Notes under the pieces: generated by a model | Told to the model about the DNA's origin: nothing | Databases searched by the model: none | What the model saw: the letters and a program-made list of their open reading frames with translations, nothing else | Shown here: positions 1-8,448 of the stretch, one piece after another | Position numbering within the stretch: position 1 is the first letter of the stretch | How the letters are laid out: every line of letters begins with the position of its first letter | Translations under genes and position numbers: made by a program | DNA from: Myxococcota bacterium | Lineage (GTDB): Bacteria > Myxococcota_A > UBA9160 > UBA6930 | DNA length: 64,000 nucleotides | Assembly: GCA_028277885.1 (NCBI GenBank) | Contig: JANQFK010000007.1 | Location: 116,541 to 180,540, forward strand | Reading direction: 5' to 3'

Positions 1-203
1 TCCCGGGTCGGCCGCGCGATGCCGCCGCCCTCGCGAGCCTAGCAGCCCGGCTCCGCCCCCCTTCGCCGGCCCGGCGGCGGGAGAGCGGCCGTCTGGTCTA
101 GACTGACGTGTTGCCCGGCGGGTACGGGTTGCCGGGCATCGACGAGGGGGCGTAGCGAGTCGCAGGGTCGCGGGGGCTGTCGGACCGGGAGCCGGAGCTG
201 AGG
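1..203. other. Window edge, no gene recognised
   Basis: I see no supportable gene in this stretch. The first 42 bases could be the last codons of a plus-strand gene ending at a TAG at 40-42, but 13 codons are too few to recognise anything. The rest is G+C-rich leader sequence in front of the trypsin-like gene, with a GGAG/GAGG ribosome binding site at its end. Confidence 0.4.
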
Positions 204-1454
204 GTGTCGATGCGGGGATTGGGCCGTGTGGCGGTGTCGTGGGTGTTGGGGATCGGGTTCGGGGTCGCCTTCCTGGGTGCGGGGGTGCCGGCCGGCGCCG
301 CGCTCCAGATCCTGGGCTACGACCCGGCGCGGCACGATCGCTTCTACGTCGGAACCGAGCGCGCCTTCCTCGCCGAGGCCTTCGACTGGTCCGGGGTCGG
401 GCGGCGCACCGACTCGAACGCCCACTGGGCGACGATGGTGTCGCCTCGCTACTTCCTGAGCGCCGAGCACTTCCACCCCGGCCCCGGCGCCACGCTGCGC
501 TTCTTCCACCGGAACGACCCGGCGGGCTCCTACGAGGACCACGTCGTCGAGTCGGGCGTGCGCATCGGGCTGACGGACATCTGGCTGGGCCGCCTCGCCA
601 CGCCGGTGAGCCCGGAGGTGGCTCTCTACCCCATCGCCTCCTTCGCGAGCGACGCCGACTACGCGGACCAGCCGATCTTCGTCTTCGGCCTGTCCTCCAC
701 CCAGCCGCCGGAGACCAGCGTGCGGGTCGGCGTCAACGCGATCGACTGGGTGGCCGGTCCGGTGCTGAGCTGGAGCTACGACGAGGTCGGGGGCGTCGGG
801 CCCGACGAGGCGCAGACCGTGACCGGCGACTCCGGCGCCCCGAGCTTCCTGATCGTCGGCGGCGTCCCGGCCCTGGTGGGCACCCACTGGCGCATCAACC
901 AGGACGCCTTCCTCGCCGGCGCGACCGATGCCATCGCGGCGGAGATGCAGGGAGAGACGCTCCAGGTGCTGGTCCCCGAGTGCGGCGACGGCGAGGACAA
1001 CGACGGCGACGGCGCACCGGACTACCCCGAGGACCCGGGCTGCACGAGCGCCATCGACCTGACCGAGCGCTCGCCCCTGCTCCCCTGCGACGACGGCATC
1101 GACAACGACGGCGACGGCCGCGTCGACTTCGACCCGGCGACCCGCGCCAACCCGGGCGACGTCGCGAGCCTGCCGGCCGGCGTGGGGGACCCCGGCTGCA
1201 AGGATCCCGAGTGGCCCCTCGAGGACCCGCCCTGCCAGAACGGCCTCGACGACGACGAGGGCGATCCCGCACTGGACTACGACGGCGGGCTCTCGGCCAA
1301 CGGCATCGCGAGCCCCTTCGGCCGCGACCGCGAGTGCGTGAGGCCGTGGCACGTGGGCGAGGGGCCGGACTGCGGCGAGGGCTACGAGGCGGCCCTGCTG
1401 GCCCCCGTCGTGAGCCTCGTCTACCGCCGCCGGCGCCGCCGGCGAGCGCGCTAG
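204..1454 (+). CDS. Secreted trypsin-like protein with MopE-type repeats and GC_trans_RRR tag
   Basis: This is a 416-residue secreted protein. A hydrophobic signal segment (about residues 8-33) is followed by a chymotrypsin-fold-like domain. His89 (S-A-E-H), Asp125 (T-D-I-W-L-G) and Ser210 (G-D-S-G-A-P) are spaced like the S1 peptidase triad. From about residue 260 it carries Cys-flanked Asp/Asn/Gly-rich repeats (C-D-D-G-I-D-N-D-G-D-G), as in the MopE metal-binding family. The C-terminus has Cys-Gly-x-Gly-x-E, a short hydrophobic stretch and a run of Arg, matching the GC_trans_RRR sorting tag. The start is either GTG 204 (GGAG six bases upstream) or ATG 210. I infer a protease held at the outer surface. 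The triad assignment comes from motif reading only, so loss of activity cannot be excluded. Confidence 0.75.
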   Translation: MSMRGLGRVAVSWVLGIGFGVAFLGAGVPAGAALQILGYDPARHDRFYVGTERAFLAEAFDWSGVGRRTDSNAHWATMVSPRYFLSAEHFHPGPGATLRFFHRNDPAGSYEDHVVESGVRIGLTDIWLGRLATPVSPEVALYPIASFASDADYADQPIFVFGLSSTQPPETSVRVGVNAIDWVAGPVLSWSYDEVGGVGPDEAQTVTGDSGAPSFLIVGGVPALVGTHWRINQDAFLAGATDAIAAEMQGETLQVLVPECGDGEDNDGDGAPDYPEDPGCTSAIDLTERSPLLPCDDGIDNDGDGRVDFDPATRANPGDVASLPAGVGDPGCKDPEWPLEDPPCQNGLDDDEGDPALDYDGGLSANGIASPFGRDRECVRPWHVGEGPDCGEGYEAALLAPVVSLVYRRRRRRRAR

Positions 1455-1523
1455 GCCCCGGCCCGCGGGGCTCGCCCGGCGCGCGCGCCGCTCGCCGCCG
1501 CGAGTCGCGCTAGGGTGTGCGCG

Positions 1524-2618
1524 ATGGCGCCGCGCACCGCCCTCGCGATGGTCCAGACCGCGCCCCGCACCCTCGAGCCCCGGGACCTGCCGCTCCCCGA
1601 GATCGGCGACGACGACGGGCTGCTGCGCGTCGAGGCCTGCGGGATCTGCGGCAGCGACGTCGAGCAGTACGACGGCACCCTGCGCGTGCCGCTGCCCGTG
1701 GTTCCGGGCCACGAGCCCCTCGGCGTGATCGAGCGGATCGGCGACCGCGCCGCCCGCCGCTGGGGCGTCGAGGTGGGCGACCGGGTCGCGGTCGAGACCA
1801 TGCTGCCGTGCCGCTACTGCCCGGCCTGCCTCGCGGGCCGCTACCCCCTGTGCCGCGCGCGCCGCATCTACTCCTACGTCCCGGTGGACCGCCCGCCGGG
1901 CCTGTGGGGCGCCTACGCGGAGTACCTCTACCTCGCCCCCAACGCGATCCTGCACCGGGTCGACCCCGAGCTGCCGCCGGAGCTGGCCGTCCTGTTCAAC
2001 CCCCTCGGCGCGGGCTTCCGCTGGGCCGTGGAGATCCCGCGCACGCGGCCCGGCCAGAGCGTGGTCGTGCTGGGACCGGGCCAGCGCGGCCTCGCCAGCG
2101 TGATCGCCTGCCGCCAGGTGGGGGCCGGCACCATCGTGGTGACGGGCCTCGAGGCCGACGCCCCGAAGCTCGCCCTCGCCCGGGACTTCGGCGCCGACGT
2201 GACCGTGGACGTCGAGAACGAGGACGCCCGGCGGCGCATCCTCGACGCCACCGACGGCGGCGCCGACGTCGTGGTGGAGGTGACCGCCTACGCGACCCAG
2301 CCCGTGGCCGCCGCCCTCGACTACGTGAAGCCCGGCGGCACCGTGGTGCTGGCCGGGGTGAAGGGCATGAAGCCCGTCCCGGACTTCGTCTCGGACAAGA
2401 TCGTGCTGAAGGAGATCGCGGTGCGGGGCGCGATCGGGGTGACGAGCAGCGGCTATGCCGAGGCGATCCGGCTGATCGAGTCGCGCCGGCTGCCCCTCGA
2501 GAAGCTCCACACCCACGACTTCGGCCTGCGCGACGCCGAGGAGGCGATCCTCACCCTCTCCGGCGAGGCACCGGGCCCACGCTCGGTGCACTCCTGCCTG
2601 CTGCCGGGCCGCGGCTGA
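1524..2618 (+). CDS. Zinc-dependent alcohol dehydrogenase (MDR family)
   Basis: A 364-residue medium-chain dehydrogenase/reductase that oxidises an alcohol or polyol with NAD(P). The catalytic zinc site shows C-G-I-C-G-S-D (Cys42) and G-H-E (His63, Glu64). The four-Cys structural zinc lobe is complete (Cys96, 99, 102, 110). The Rossmann segment reads V-V-L-G-P-G-Q-R-G near residue 180. The length is normal for the family. The stop is separated by one base from the ATG of the cyclase-family gene, so the two are almost surely co-transcribed. ATG 1524 is chosen over an in-frame GTG at 1515 because neither has a clear ribosome binding site and the ATG fits the family. The substrate is unknown. 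Confidence 0.9.
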   Translation: MAPRTALAMVQTAPRTLEPRDLPLPEIGDDDGLLRVEACGICGSDVEQYDGTLRVPLPVVPGHEPLGVIERIGDRAARRWGVEVGDRVAVETMLPCRYCPACLAGRYPLCRARRIYSYVPVDRPPGLWGAYAEYLYLAPNAILHRVDPELPPELAVLFNPLGAGFRWAVEIPRTRPGQSVVVLGPGQRGLASVIACRQVGAGTIVVTGLEADAPKLALARDFGADVTVDVENEDARRRILDATDGGADVVVEVTAYATQPVAAALDYVKPGGTVVLAGVKGMKPVPDFVSDKIVLKEIAVRGAIGVTSSGYAEAIRLIESRRLPLEKLHTHDFGLRDAEEAILTLSGEAPGPRSVHSCLLPGRG

Positions 2619-2619
2619 G

Positions 2620-3534
2620 ATGCCCGACGCCCCCAGCCCGCTCAGCCCGGCGGCCCTTGCCGCCCTGCGCGAGCGCGTCTCGAACTGGGGCCGCTTCGGG
2701 GAGCGGGACCAGCTCGGCACGCTGAACCTGATCACCCCCGCGAAGCGGGTGGCCGCCGCGGGCCTGGTGCGCAGCGGACGCACCGTTTCCTGCGCGCGAC
2801 CCCTGGCCACCGAGCCCGCCGAGGACAACGGCACCCCGGTGCGGCACCGCATGCTCGGCGTTCACGGCGACGGCTACGGGGCGGACGCCTTCGAGATCGC
2901 GTCCCACGGCTTCGCCGCCTCCCACATCGACGCGCTGTGCCACATCTTCCACGACGGGCGGCTCTACAACGGCTACCCGACGGCGCGCGTGACGCGCGAG
3001 GGCGCCCTCGACCTCGGCATCCACGAGCTGGCGGAGGGGATCGTCTCGCGCGGGGTCCTGCTCGACGTGCCCCGGGCCCGCGGCGTGCCCTGGCTCGAGG
3101 CCGGGCAGCGGATCGGGCCGGCGGACCTCGAGCAGGCCGAGGCCGAGGCCGGCCTGCGCGTCGCCGAGGGCGACGTGCTCTTCGTCGCCACCGGGCGCTG
3201 GGCGCTGCGCGACGCCCGGGGCGCCTGGGACGCCCGCTCGAAGCTCGCCGGCCTCGACGCGTCGTGCCTCGCCTGGCTCCACGAGCGCGGCGTGGCCGCC
3301 CTCGGCAGCGACGGCGTCTCCGACGTGATCCCCTCGGGCATCGAGGGCGCGGAGCTGCCGATCCACAGCGTGGCGATCGTCGCCATGGGGCTCCACCTGC
3401 TCGACAACCTCGAGCTGCGCCACCTCGCCGGAGCCTGTGCCGAGGAGGAACGCTGGGAGTTCCTGCTCACCGTCGCGCCCCTGGTCCTCGAGCGCGGGAC
3501 GGCCTCGCCCGTGAACCCCATCGCGACCTTCTGA
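2620..3534 (+). CDS. Cyclase-family metal-dependent hydrolase
   Basis: A 304-residue member of the cyclase family (PF04199, the kynurenine formamidase fold). It carries the signature H-x-D-x-x-x-H at His102, Asp104 and His108, which binds the metal. Family members hydrolyse cyclic or N-formyl amides and esters. The ATG lies one base after the stop of the upstream alcohol dehydrogenase, so the two probably serve one small-molecule pathway. The substrate cannot be read from the sequence. It is longer than classical KynB (about 210 residues) and resembles the long environmental subgroup. It converges with the radical SAM gene, leaving only six bases between stops. Confidence 0.85.
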   Translation: MPDAPSPLSPAALAALRERVSNWGRFGERDQLGTLNLITPAKRVAAAGLVRSGRTVSCARPLATEPAEDNGTPVRHRMLGVHGDGYGADAFEIASHGFAASHIDALCHIFHDGRLYNGYPTARVTREGALDLGIHELAEGIVSRGVLLDVPRARGVPWLEAGQRIGPADLEQAEAEAGLRVAEGDVLFVATGRWALRDARGAWDARSKLAGLDASCLAWLHERGVAALGSDGVSDVIPSGIEGAELPIHSVAIVAMGLHLLDNLELRHLAGACAEEERWEFLLTVAPLVLERGTASPVNPIATF

Positions 3535-3540
3535 CCCGGT

Positions 3541-4413
3541 CTAGAGCCCGCGCGCCCACTCCGGCCGTAGGGGCACGCGGCCTTCGAGGGCGGCGTCGAT
3601 GGCGGCCACGATGCGCGGGGCGTCCGCGGGCAGCCGACCCCCGAGCGGCAGATGGTTCGAGGCGTGGTTGGTGCGGAACAGCGCGTCGCGGGGCCGCGCC
3701 CCGGCCACGAAGGTGCGCAGCTCGCCGAGGATCCCCGCCACGTCGGGGAGCGCGAAGCGCCCGCTCGCCTCGAGCTTCGCGAGGGGGGTGCCGGGGATCA
3801 CGGTGAGGGTGAGGGCCGAGAGGAAGTCCGGATCCATCGCCGTGGCGAGCCGCGCCGAGGCCGCGGCGTGCTCCGCCGAGCGCTCCACGCCGCCGGCTCC
3901 CAGCAGGAAGATCGCCGAGGTGCGCATGCCGGCGGCCCGCGCCTTGCGGGCGGCCTCGACGTGGTCGTCGAAGCTGCCGCCCTTGGCGATGCGACGCAGG
4001 GTGGCGTCGTCGCCCGACTCGGGTCCGAGGTAGAGGAGCCCGAGGCCGAGGCCGCGCAGGCGCTCGAGCTCCTCGGGCGACTTCTCGGCGAGGTTGCGGG
4101 CCGTCGCGTAGCAGCTCACGCGGCGCAGGTGCGGGAAGCTCTCGCGGCAGGCGTGCAGGACGGGCTCCCAGTGGTCGAGGGGCATGGCGAGGGCGTCGCC
4201 GTCGGCGACGAACACCTTGCGGACGCGCTCGCCGAAGCGCCGGCTCGCCTCGGCCACGTCGGCGAGGCTCTCCGCCAGCGCGCGCACGCGGAAGCGCTTG
4301 GCCCGGTACATGTCGCAGTAGGTGCAGTGGTTCCAGGAGCAGCCGATGGTGGCCTGGAGGATGTAGGCGTCGGCCTCGCTGGGAGGCCGGTAGAGGGTGC
4401 CCTCGTAGCGCAT
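3541..4413 (-). CDS. Radical SAM protein
   Basis: A 290-residue radical S-adenosylmethionine enzyme. The cluster-binding cysteines are Cys25, Cys30 and Cys33, a C-x4-C-x2-C spacing rather than the classical C-x3-C-x2-C. The Y-C-D-M-Y context is that of a subgroup of COG1032-like proteins. G-L-G-L-L-Y-L-G-P-E-S-G-D-D is the typical SAM-barrel strand near residue 130. There is no B12-binding domain and no C-terminal accessory domain. The start ATG at 4411-4413 gives the family-like M-R-Y-E-G-T-L-Y N-terminus. The promoter side faces the P450 gene, so the two are divergent. The reaction is unknown. Confidence 0.85.
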   Translation of the reverse strand: MRYEGTLYRPPSEADAYILQATIGCSWNHCTYCDMYRAKRFRVRALAESLADVAEASRRFGERVRKVFVADGDALAMPLDHWEPVLHACRESFPHLRRVSCYATARNLAEKSPEELERLRGLGLGLLYLGPESGDDATLRRIAKGGSFDDHVEAARKARAAGMRTSAIFLLGAGGVERSAEHAAASARLATAMDPDFLSALTLTVIPGTPLAKLEASGRFALPDVAGILGELRTFVAGARPRDALFRTNHASNHLPLGGRLPADAPRIVAAIDAALEGRVPLRPEWARGL

Positions 4414-4444
4414 GGGACCGCCGAGCCTAGCGCGTCGGGGGCCT

Positions 4445-4475
4445 GTTGAACATTTCATCATTTTTGTTCTACGAT
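4445..4475 (+). promoter_or_regulatory. Operator-promoter in front of the P450-TetR pair
   Basis: An A+T-rich island in otherwise G+C-rich DNA. It holds an inverted repeat, GTTGAACA (4445-4452) and TGTTCTAC (4465-4472), with seven of eight bases complementary. The same bases form a possible sigma-70-like promoter: TTGAAC at 4446-4451 and TACGAT at 4470-4475 with an 18-base spacer. The TetR gene lies in the same operon, so autoregulation is the simplest reading. The TetR gene at 44786-45448 has a site with the same half-site. Confidence 0.55.
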
Positions 4476-4497
4476 GGCCGGGCCGAGGGAGGTGCCC

Positions 4498-5721
4498 GTG
4501 GAGACACCCGTGCCCGCCGTGTTCGAGCCGAGGGGCGCCGAGACCTGGCGCGACCCGTTCCCCATGTACCGCGCCCTGCGCGACCGCGACCCCGTCCACC
4601 ACGTCCCGGACAACGGCGAGGGCAAGGACTATTGGGTGCTCTCGCGCTTCGGCCACGTGCTCGGGGCCGCCGTCGACGCCCGCAGCTTCTCGTCGGCCTC
4701 GGGGCTCACCTTCGCCTACGGCGAGATGGAGAGGCTCGGCCTCGAGTCGCCCCTCGTCATGATGGACCCGCCCGAGCACACCGCGTTGCGCAAGCTCATC
4801 ACCGCGCGCCTCACGCCGCGGCAGGTCGCGGCCCTCGACCCGATGCTCCGCGGCTTCGTGGTGGAGCGCGTCGAGCGCCTGCGCGAGCTGGGCGAGGCCG
4901 ACGTGGTGGAGGTCCTGGCGCGGCCCCTGGCGAGCCTGGTGGTCGCCCACGCCCTCGGCGTCCCCCTCGAGGACCGGGACCGGTTCGCGCGCTGGACCGA
5001 CGCCGTGGTGGCGGCGAGCGCCGGCGGCGACGTGCTCTCGGCCGGCGACGCGGTCGCCGAGATGTTCGGCTACTTCGGCGGGCTGATCGAGGAGCGGCGC
5101 CGCGCGCCCCGGGACGACATGGTCTCCGCCCTGGTCCACGGACGCATGGCGGAGCCGGGCCGGCCCGAGGGCGTCCCGGTCTCCATGGCGCGCATCCTGG
5201 GCGTGGCCTTCACCATGGTGACCGGCGGCAACGACACCATCCACGGGCTGCTGGGCGGCGCCCTCGAGCTGCTGACCCGCCACCCCGACCAGCGCGCGCT
5301 GCTGCTCGAGGACCCCGGGCGCATCCCGGGCGGCGTGGTCGAGTGCCTGCGCCTGACGTCGCCGGTCCAGGGGCTCGCGCGCACCACCACCCGGGACGTC
5401 GCCCTCGAGGGCCGCACCATCCCGGCGGGCCGCAAGGTGCTGCTCCTCTACGCCGCCGCGAACCGCGACCCCCGGGAGTTCGGCCCCGACGCCGAGGAGT
5501 GCGACGTGACCCGTCGGGTCCGGCGCCACGTGGCGCTCAGCTACGGGCCCCACCACTGCGTGGGCGCGGCGCTGGCCCGCCTCCAGGGCCGCCTCGTGCT
5601 CGAGGAGGTGCTGGCGCGCTGCCCGGAGTTCCGGGTCGACCCCGAGGCGGGCCGCTTCGCCGAGGGACCCTTCGTGCGTCGCTACGAGAGCCTGCCCTTC
5701 GCCGCCGAGGGGGGCGGATGA
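4498..5721 (+). CDS. Cytochrome P450
   Basis: A soluble bacterial cytochrome P450 of 407 residues from this start. The heme-ligand loop is Y-G-P-H-H-C-V-G (Cys354), with Tyr replacing the usual leading Phe. The I-helix oxygen-activation motif is G-G-N-D-T and the K-helix ExxR is E-C-L-R. I prefer GTG 4498 to the in-frame ATG 4474. GGGAGG lies at a good distance before the GTG, and the ATG falls inside the proposed -10 box. The last four bases overlap the TetR gene (ATGA), so the pair forms one transcription unit. Redox partners are not encoded nearby. The substrate is unknown. Confidence 0.9.
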   Translation: METPVPAVFEPRGAETWRDPFPMYRALRDRDPVHHVPDNGEGKDYWVLSRFGHVLGAAVDARSFSSASGLTFAYGEMERLGLESPLVMMDPPEHTALRKLITARLTPRQVAALDPMLRGFVVERVERLRELGEADVVEVLARPLASLVVAHALGVPLEDRDRFARWTDAVVAASAGGDVLSAGDAVAEMFGYFGGLIEERRRAPRDDMVSALVHGRMAEPGRPEGVPVSMARILGVAFTMVTGGNDTIHGLLGGALELLTRHPDQRALLLEDPGRIPGGVVECLRLTSPVQGLARTTTRDVALEGRTIPAGRKVLLLYAAANRDPREFGPDAEECDVTRRVRRHVALSYGPHHCVGAALARLQGRLVLEEVLARCPEFRVDPEAGRFAEGPFVRRYESLPFAAEGGG

Positions 5722-6344
5722 GCCCCGACTGGGGTCGCGAGGAGCGGCCGGACCGCGCTGTCGACCGCATCCTGGACGCCGCGGACCGGGCCTTCGCGGA
5801 GCTCGGGGTCTCGGCAGCGGGCATGGCGGAGATCGCCCGGGCGGCGGGCTGTTCCCGCGGAACCCTCTACCGCTACTTCAAGAACCGCCACGAGCTCCAC
5901 CGGGCCTACGTGAAGCGGGTGGGGCTCGCCATCGCGGGCCGGGTCCGGGACCGGACCGCGGGCATCGAGGACCCCACGAAGCGGATCGTCGCCTACGTGC
6001 TGTATGCGGTGCGGGAGGTGCGCCGCAACCCCGGCACCGCAGCCTGGTTCGCCGACGGCGCCTCGGGGCTCGGGGCGCGCATGTCCCAGACCCCGGAGGT
6101 GATCGGGACCCTCACCGCGAGCCTCGGGCCCGGCCCGCTGGGCCCCGGTGCCGCCCGCGCCGGAGGCCGCGCCGCGCGCCGGCTGCGCACCCGCTGGCTG
6201 GTGCGGGTGATCGTCTCCCTGCTCGCGGACCCGGCCGGCAGCGCGGCCGAGGAGCGCGCCCTGGTGGAGCGCTTCGTGGCCCCGGGCCTGCTCCTCGACG
6301 TGCGCTCCCGGGCGCAGGCGACCGGGGCCGCCGGGATCCGGTAG
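5718..6344 (+). CDS. TetR-family transcriptional regulator
   Basis: A 208-residue TetR-type repressor. The N-terminal helix-turn-helix is typical: A-E-I-A-R-A-A-G-C-S-R-G-T-L-Y-R-Y-F near residues 33-52. The remaining helices form a divergent ligand-binding domain. Its ATG overlaps the P450 stop (ATGA), so it is translationally coupled to that gene. The inverted repeat at 4445-4472, over the P450 promoter, is the likely operator. I infer that the ligand is a P450 substrate or product. Confidence 0.88.
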   Translation: MSPDWGREERPDRAVDRILDAADRAFAELGVSAAGMAEIARAAGCSRGTLYRYFKNRHELHRAYVKRVGLAIAGRVRDRTAGIEDPTKRIVAYVLYAVREVRRNPGTAAWFADGASGLGARMSQTPEVIGTLTASLGPGPLGPGAARAGGRAARRLRTRWLVRVIVSLLADPAGSAAEERALVERFVAPGLLLDVRSRAQATGAAGIR

Positions 6345-6353
6345 CGTGCCGCG

Positions 6354-7787
6354 ATGCCCGACTGGTGGCCCGAGCTCTGCCTCTTCGTCTTCCTGAGCCA
6401 CATGCCCTTCTTCGCCTGGCGCTACCGGCGCACCGGCGAGCTGCGCTTCGCCGCCACCACCGTGACCTTCGCGCTGCTCTCGGTCACCTACGCGCTCCGC
6501 GTATTCGCGCCCGGCCTCGAGCTCGCCGGGACGGCGCTGTGGCGCTGGGTGCGCTGGCCCGCCTGGCTGGCCGCGGCCCTGAGCCTCGGGCTGCTCGGGC
6601 GGCACGCTCTCGGCCGGCTCCGGCGGGCCCCGCCGCCGCAGGAGGTCCCGCAGGCGGTCGAGGCCCTCTACGCCGCCGCCCACGAGACCGCCGCCGAGGC
6701 GTCCTGCGCGGCCCAGGTGGCCGTGGCGCGGGACGGCGTGCTGCTCGCGTCGCGCGCCTTCGGCCACGCACCCTTCGGCGGCGGCGAGGCGCGAGCCGGC
6801 GAGCGCTCGCTGTTCGCGCTGTTCTCGGTCACCAAGGCGATCGTCGCCTCGGCGAGCTGGATCCTGCTCCAGGAGGAGCGCCTCGAGCTCGGCGAGCGCG
6901 TGGCCGAGATCGTTCCGGGCTTCGCCGAGAACGGCAAGCAGGACGTCAGCGTCGAGCAGCTCCTGACCCACACCGCGGGCTTCCCCACGGCCTGGATGGA
7001 CCCCCGGGCCTGGCCGGACCCCGAGCGCCGGCGCGCCGCCTTCGCGTCCTGGAAGCTCGAGTGGGAGCCGGGAACGCGCTTCACCTACCACGGGACGTCG
7101 AGCCTGTGGGTCCTCGCCGACGTGATCGGCGTGCGCGCCGGCATGGACTACCGGGACTTCGTCCGCGCGCGGATCTTGGAGCCGCTGGGACTCCGCGACC
7201 TCTTCCTCGGCCTGCCCGACGCCGAGCAGGGACGCGTCGCCGAGGTGGTGGCGGTAGGCGAGCCCATGAGCCGGGAGCAGCGCGCGGTCTCGCCCGTCGA
7301 CGCCCCCACCCTCGACGACGCGATGGTGGCCGGCGCGAACCGCCCCGAGCTGCGCGCCATCGGCAGCCCGGGCGGCGGGGCCCTCGGCTCGGCCGCCGAC
7401 GTGGCGCGCTTCTACCAGGGCATCCTCGCCGACCTCGGCGACCGGAGCGGCGAGGCGGGTCGCGGGCCCGGCATCTGGCGGCCCGAGGTCGTGGCGAGCG
7501 CCATCACGCCGCGCAACCCCGACTTCGTCGACCCGATGACGGGCCGCCCCGCGCTGCGTGGCCTCGGCGTGGTGGTGGCGGGCGAGGAGGGGCGCATCTG
7601 GCGCGGCTTCCCCGAGGCGTGCAGCCCGCGCAGCTTCGGCCACATGGGGGCCGGCGGGCAGATGGCCTGGGCGGATCCGGCGTCGGGCCTCTCCTTCGCC
7701 TGGGTGACCAACGGCGCGCAGCGCAACCCGGTGCGCCAGGGCGCCACGGGGCTGCGCATCTCCTCCCTCGCGGCGGCCTGCGCGTAG
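6354..7787 (+). CDS. Membrane-anchored serine hydrolase (beta-lactamase fold)
   Basis: A 477-residue protein with two or three N-terminal membrane segments (about residues 6-90), followed by a class C beta-lactamase/esterase-like domain. The active-site S-x-x-K is S158-V-T-K161 in F-S-V-T-K-A. The second motif appears as Y-H-G instead of Y-x-N, and the C-terminal box as G-H-M-G-A-G-G. The N-terminal membrane module is not part of the standard family and should fix the enzyme to the inner membrane. It begins ten bases after the TetR stop, so it may belong to the P450 operon. It probably acts as an esterase or peptidase; the substrate is unknown. Confidence 0.82.
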   Translation: MPDWWPELCLFVFLSHMPFFAWRYRRTGELRFAATTVTFALLSVTYALRVFAPGLELAGTALWRWVRWPAWLAAALSLGLLGRHALGRLRRAPPPQEVPQAVEALYAAAHETAAEASCAAQVAVARDGVLLASRAFGHAPFGGGEARAGERSLFALFSVTKAIVASASWILLQEERLELGERVAEIVPGFAENGKQDVSVEQLLTHTAGFPTAWMDPRAWPDPERRRAAFASWKLEWEPGTRFTYHGTSSLWVLADVIGVRAGMDYRDFVRARILEPLGLRDLFLGLPDAEQGRVAEVVAVGEPMSREQRAVSPVDAPTLDDAMVAGANRPELRAIGSPGGGALGSAADVARFYQGILADLGDRSGEAGRGPGIWRPEVVASAITPRNPDFVDPMTGRPALRGLGVVVAGEEGRIWRGFPEACSPRSFGHMGAGGQMAWADPASGLSFAWVTNGAQRNPVRQGATGLRISSLAAACA

Positions 7788-7788
7788 C

Positions 7789-7812
7789 GCGGACCCGCCG
7801 CGAGCGGTCCGC
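7789..7812 (+). terminator. Hairpin after the serine hydrolase gene
   Basis: GCGGACC (7789-7795) pairs with GGTCCGC (7806-7812) across a ten-base loop, two bases after the stop codon. No T-run follows, so its role as a terminator is tentative. Confidence 0.4.
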
Positions 7813-7898
7813 CGTCCCGCTGCACGCGGGCTGCGCGCCCGCTGCCCTCGGGATGCCGGTCGCTCGGGGATCCGCCGCCTCCCGCCGATGAGAGACCC

Positions 7899-8372
7899 GT
7901 GGCGCTTTCCCCTCGAGCCCCTCGCGCGGCCGCCGTCGCGGCGTTCAGCCTCCTCGTGGCCTGCGTGGGTCCGGCGCCGGCCCTCGAGGCCGGCGACGCG
8001 ATCCAGGTGCGCGCGGTCCACAACGCCCTCGCGATGATCGGCACGCCCTACCGCTACGGCGGAGCCTCCCCGCGCGGCTTCGACTGCAGCGGCCTCGTCG
8101 TCTACAGCTTCGCGCGGGCCGGGGCCCGGGGTCTGCCGCGCACGGCGGCGGCGCTCGAGCAGCGCGCGCGCCCCATCGCGCTCTCGGCGCTACGACCGGG
8201 CGACCTGCTGTTCTTCCGGCTCGCCGGGGCCCGCACCTCCCACGTCGCCCTCTACGTGGGCGACGGCGCCTTCGTCCACGCTCCGTCGTCGGGCAAGCGC
8301 GTGGAGAGGGTGGCGCTCGACCACGTCTACTGGTCCACGCGGCTCGGACGCGCGGGTCGGCTCGACTTCTGA
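7899..8372 (+). CDS. NlpC/P60-family peptidase, probable lipoprotein
   Basis: A 157-residue cell-wall peptidase of the NlpC/P60 family (PF00877). These enzymes cut D-glutamyl-diaminopimelate bonds in peptidoglycan. The catalytic residues are visible: Cys63 in F-D-C-S-G, His115 in S-H-V-A-L-Y-V-G and His127 in F-V-H-A-P. The N-terminus has a hydrophobic stretch ending in L-V-A-C (Cys22), a lipobox that would anchor it to a membrane facing the periplasm. The start is GTG 7899; the nearby ATG at 7888 is in another frame. It has the single-domain length usual for the family. Confidence 0.88.
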   Translation: MALSPRAPRAAAVAAFSLLVACVGPAPALEAGDAIQVRAVHNALAMIGTPYRYGGASPRGFDCSGLVVYSFARAGARGLPRTAAALEQRARPIALSALRPGDLLFFRLAGARTSHVALYVGDGAFVHAPSSGKRVERVALDHVYWSTRLGRAGRLDF

Positions 8373-8448
8373 GCCTCCCCTCCGTTCCGGTGCTTCCCCC
8401 CGCGCCGCCGTTGCGCAACACTGGCGACGGCCGGGTGGAGGGGGTTCG

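Noticed and set aside
39..2852. Very long open frame on the minus strand, rich in Arg, Ala, Gly, His and Val
   Set aside because: It is antisense to the trypsin-like, alcohol dehydrogenase and cyclase genes, which carry clear motifs. In DNA this G+C-rich, antisense frames stay open by chance.
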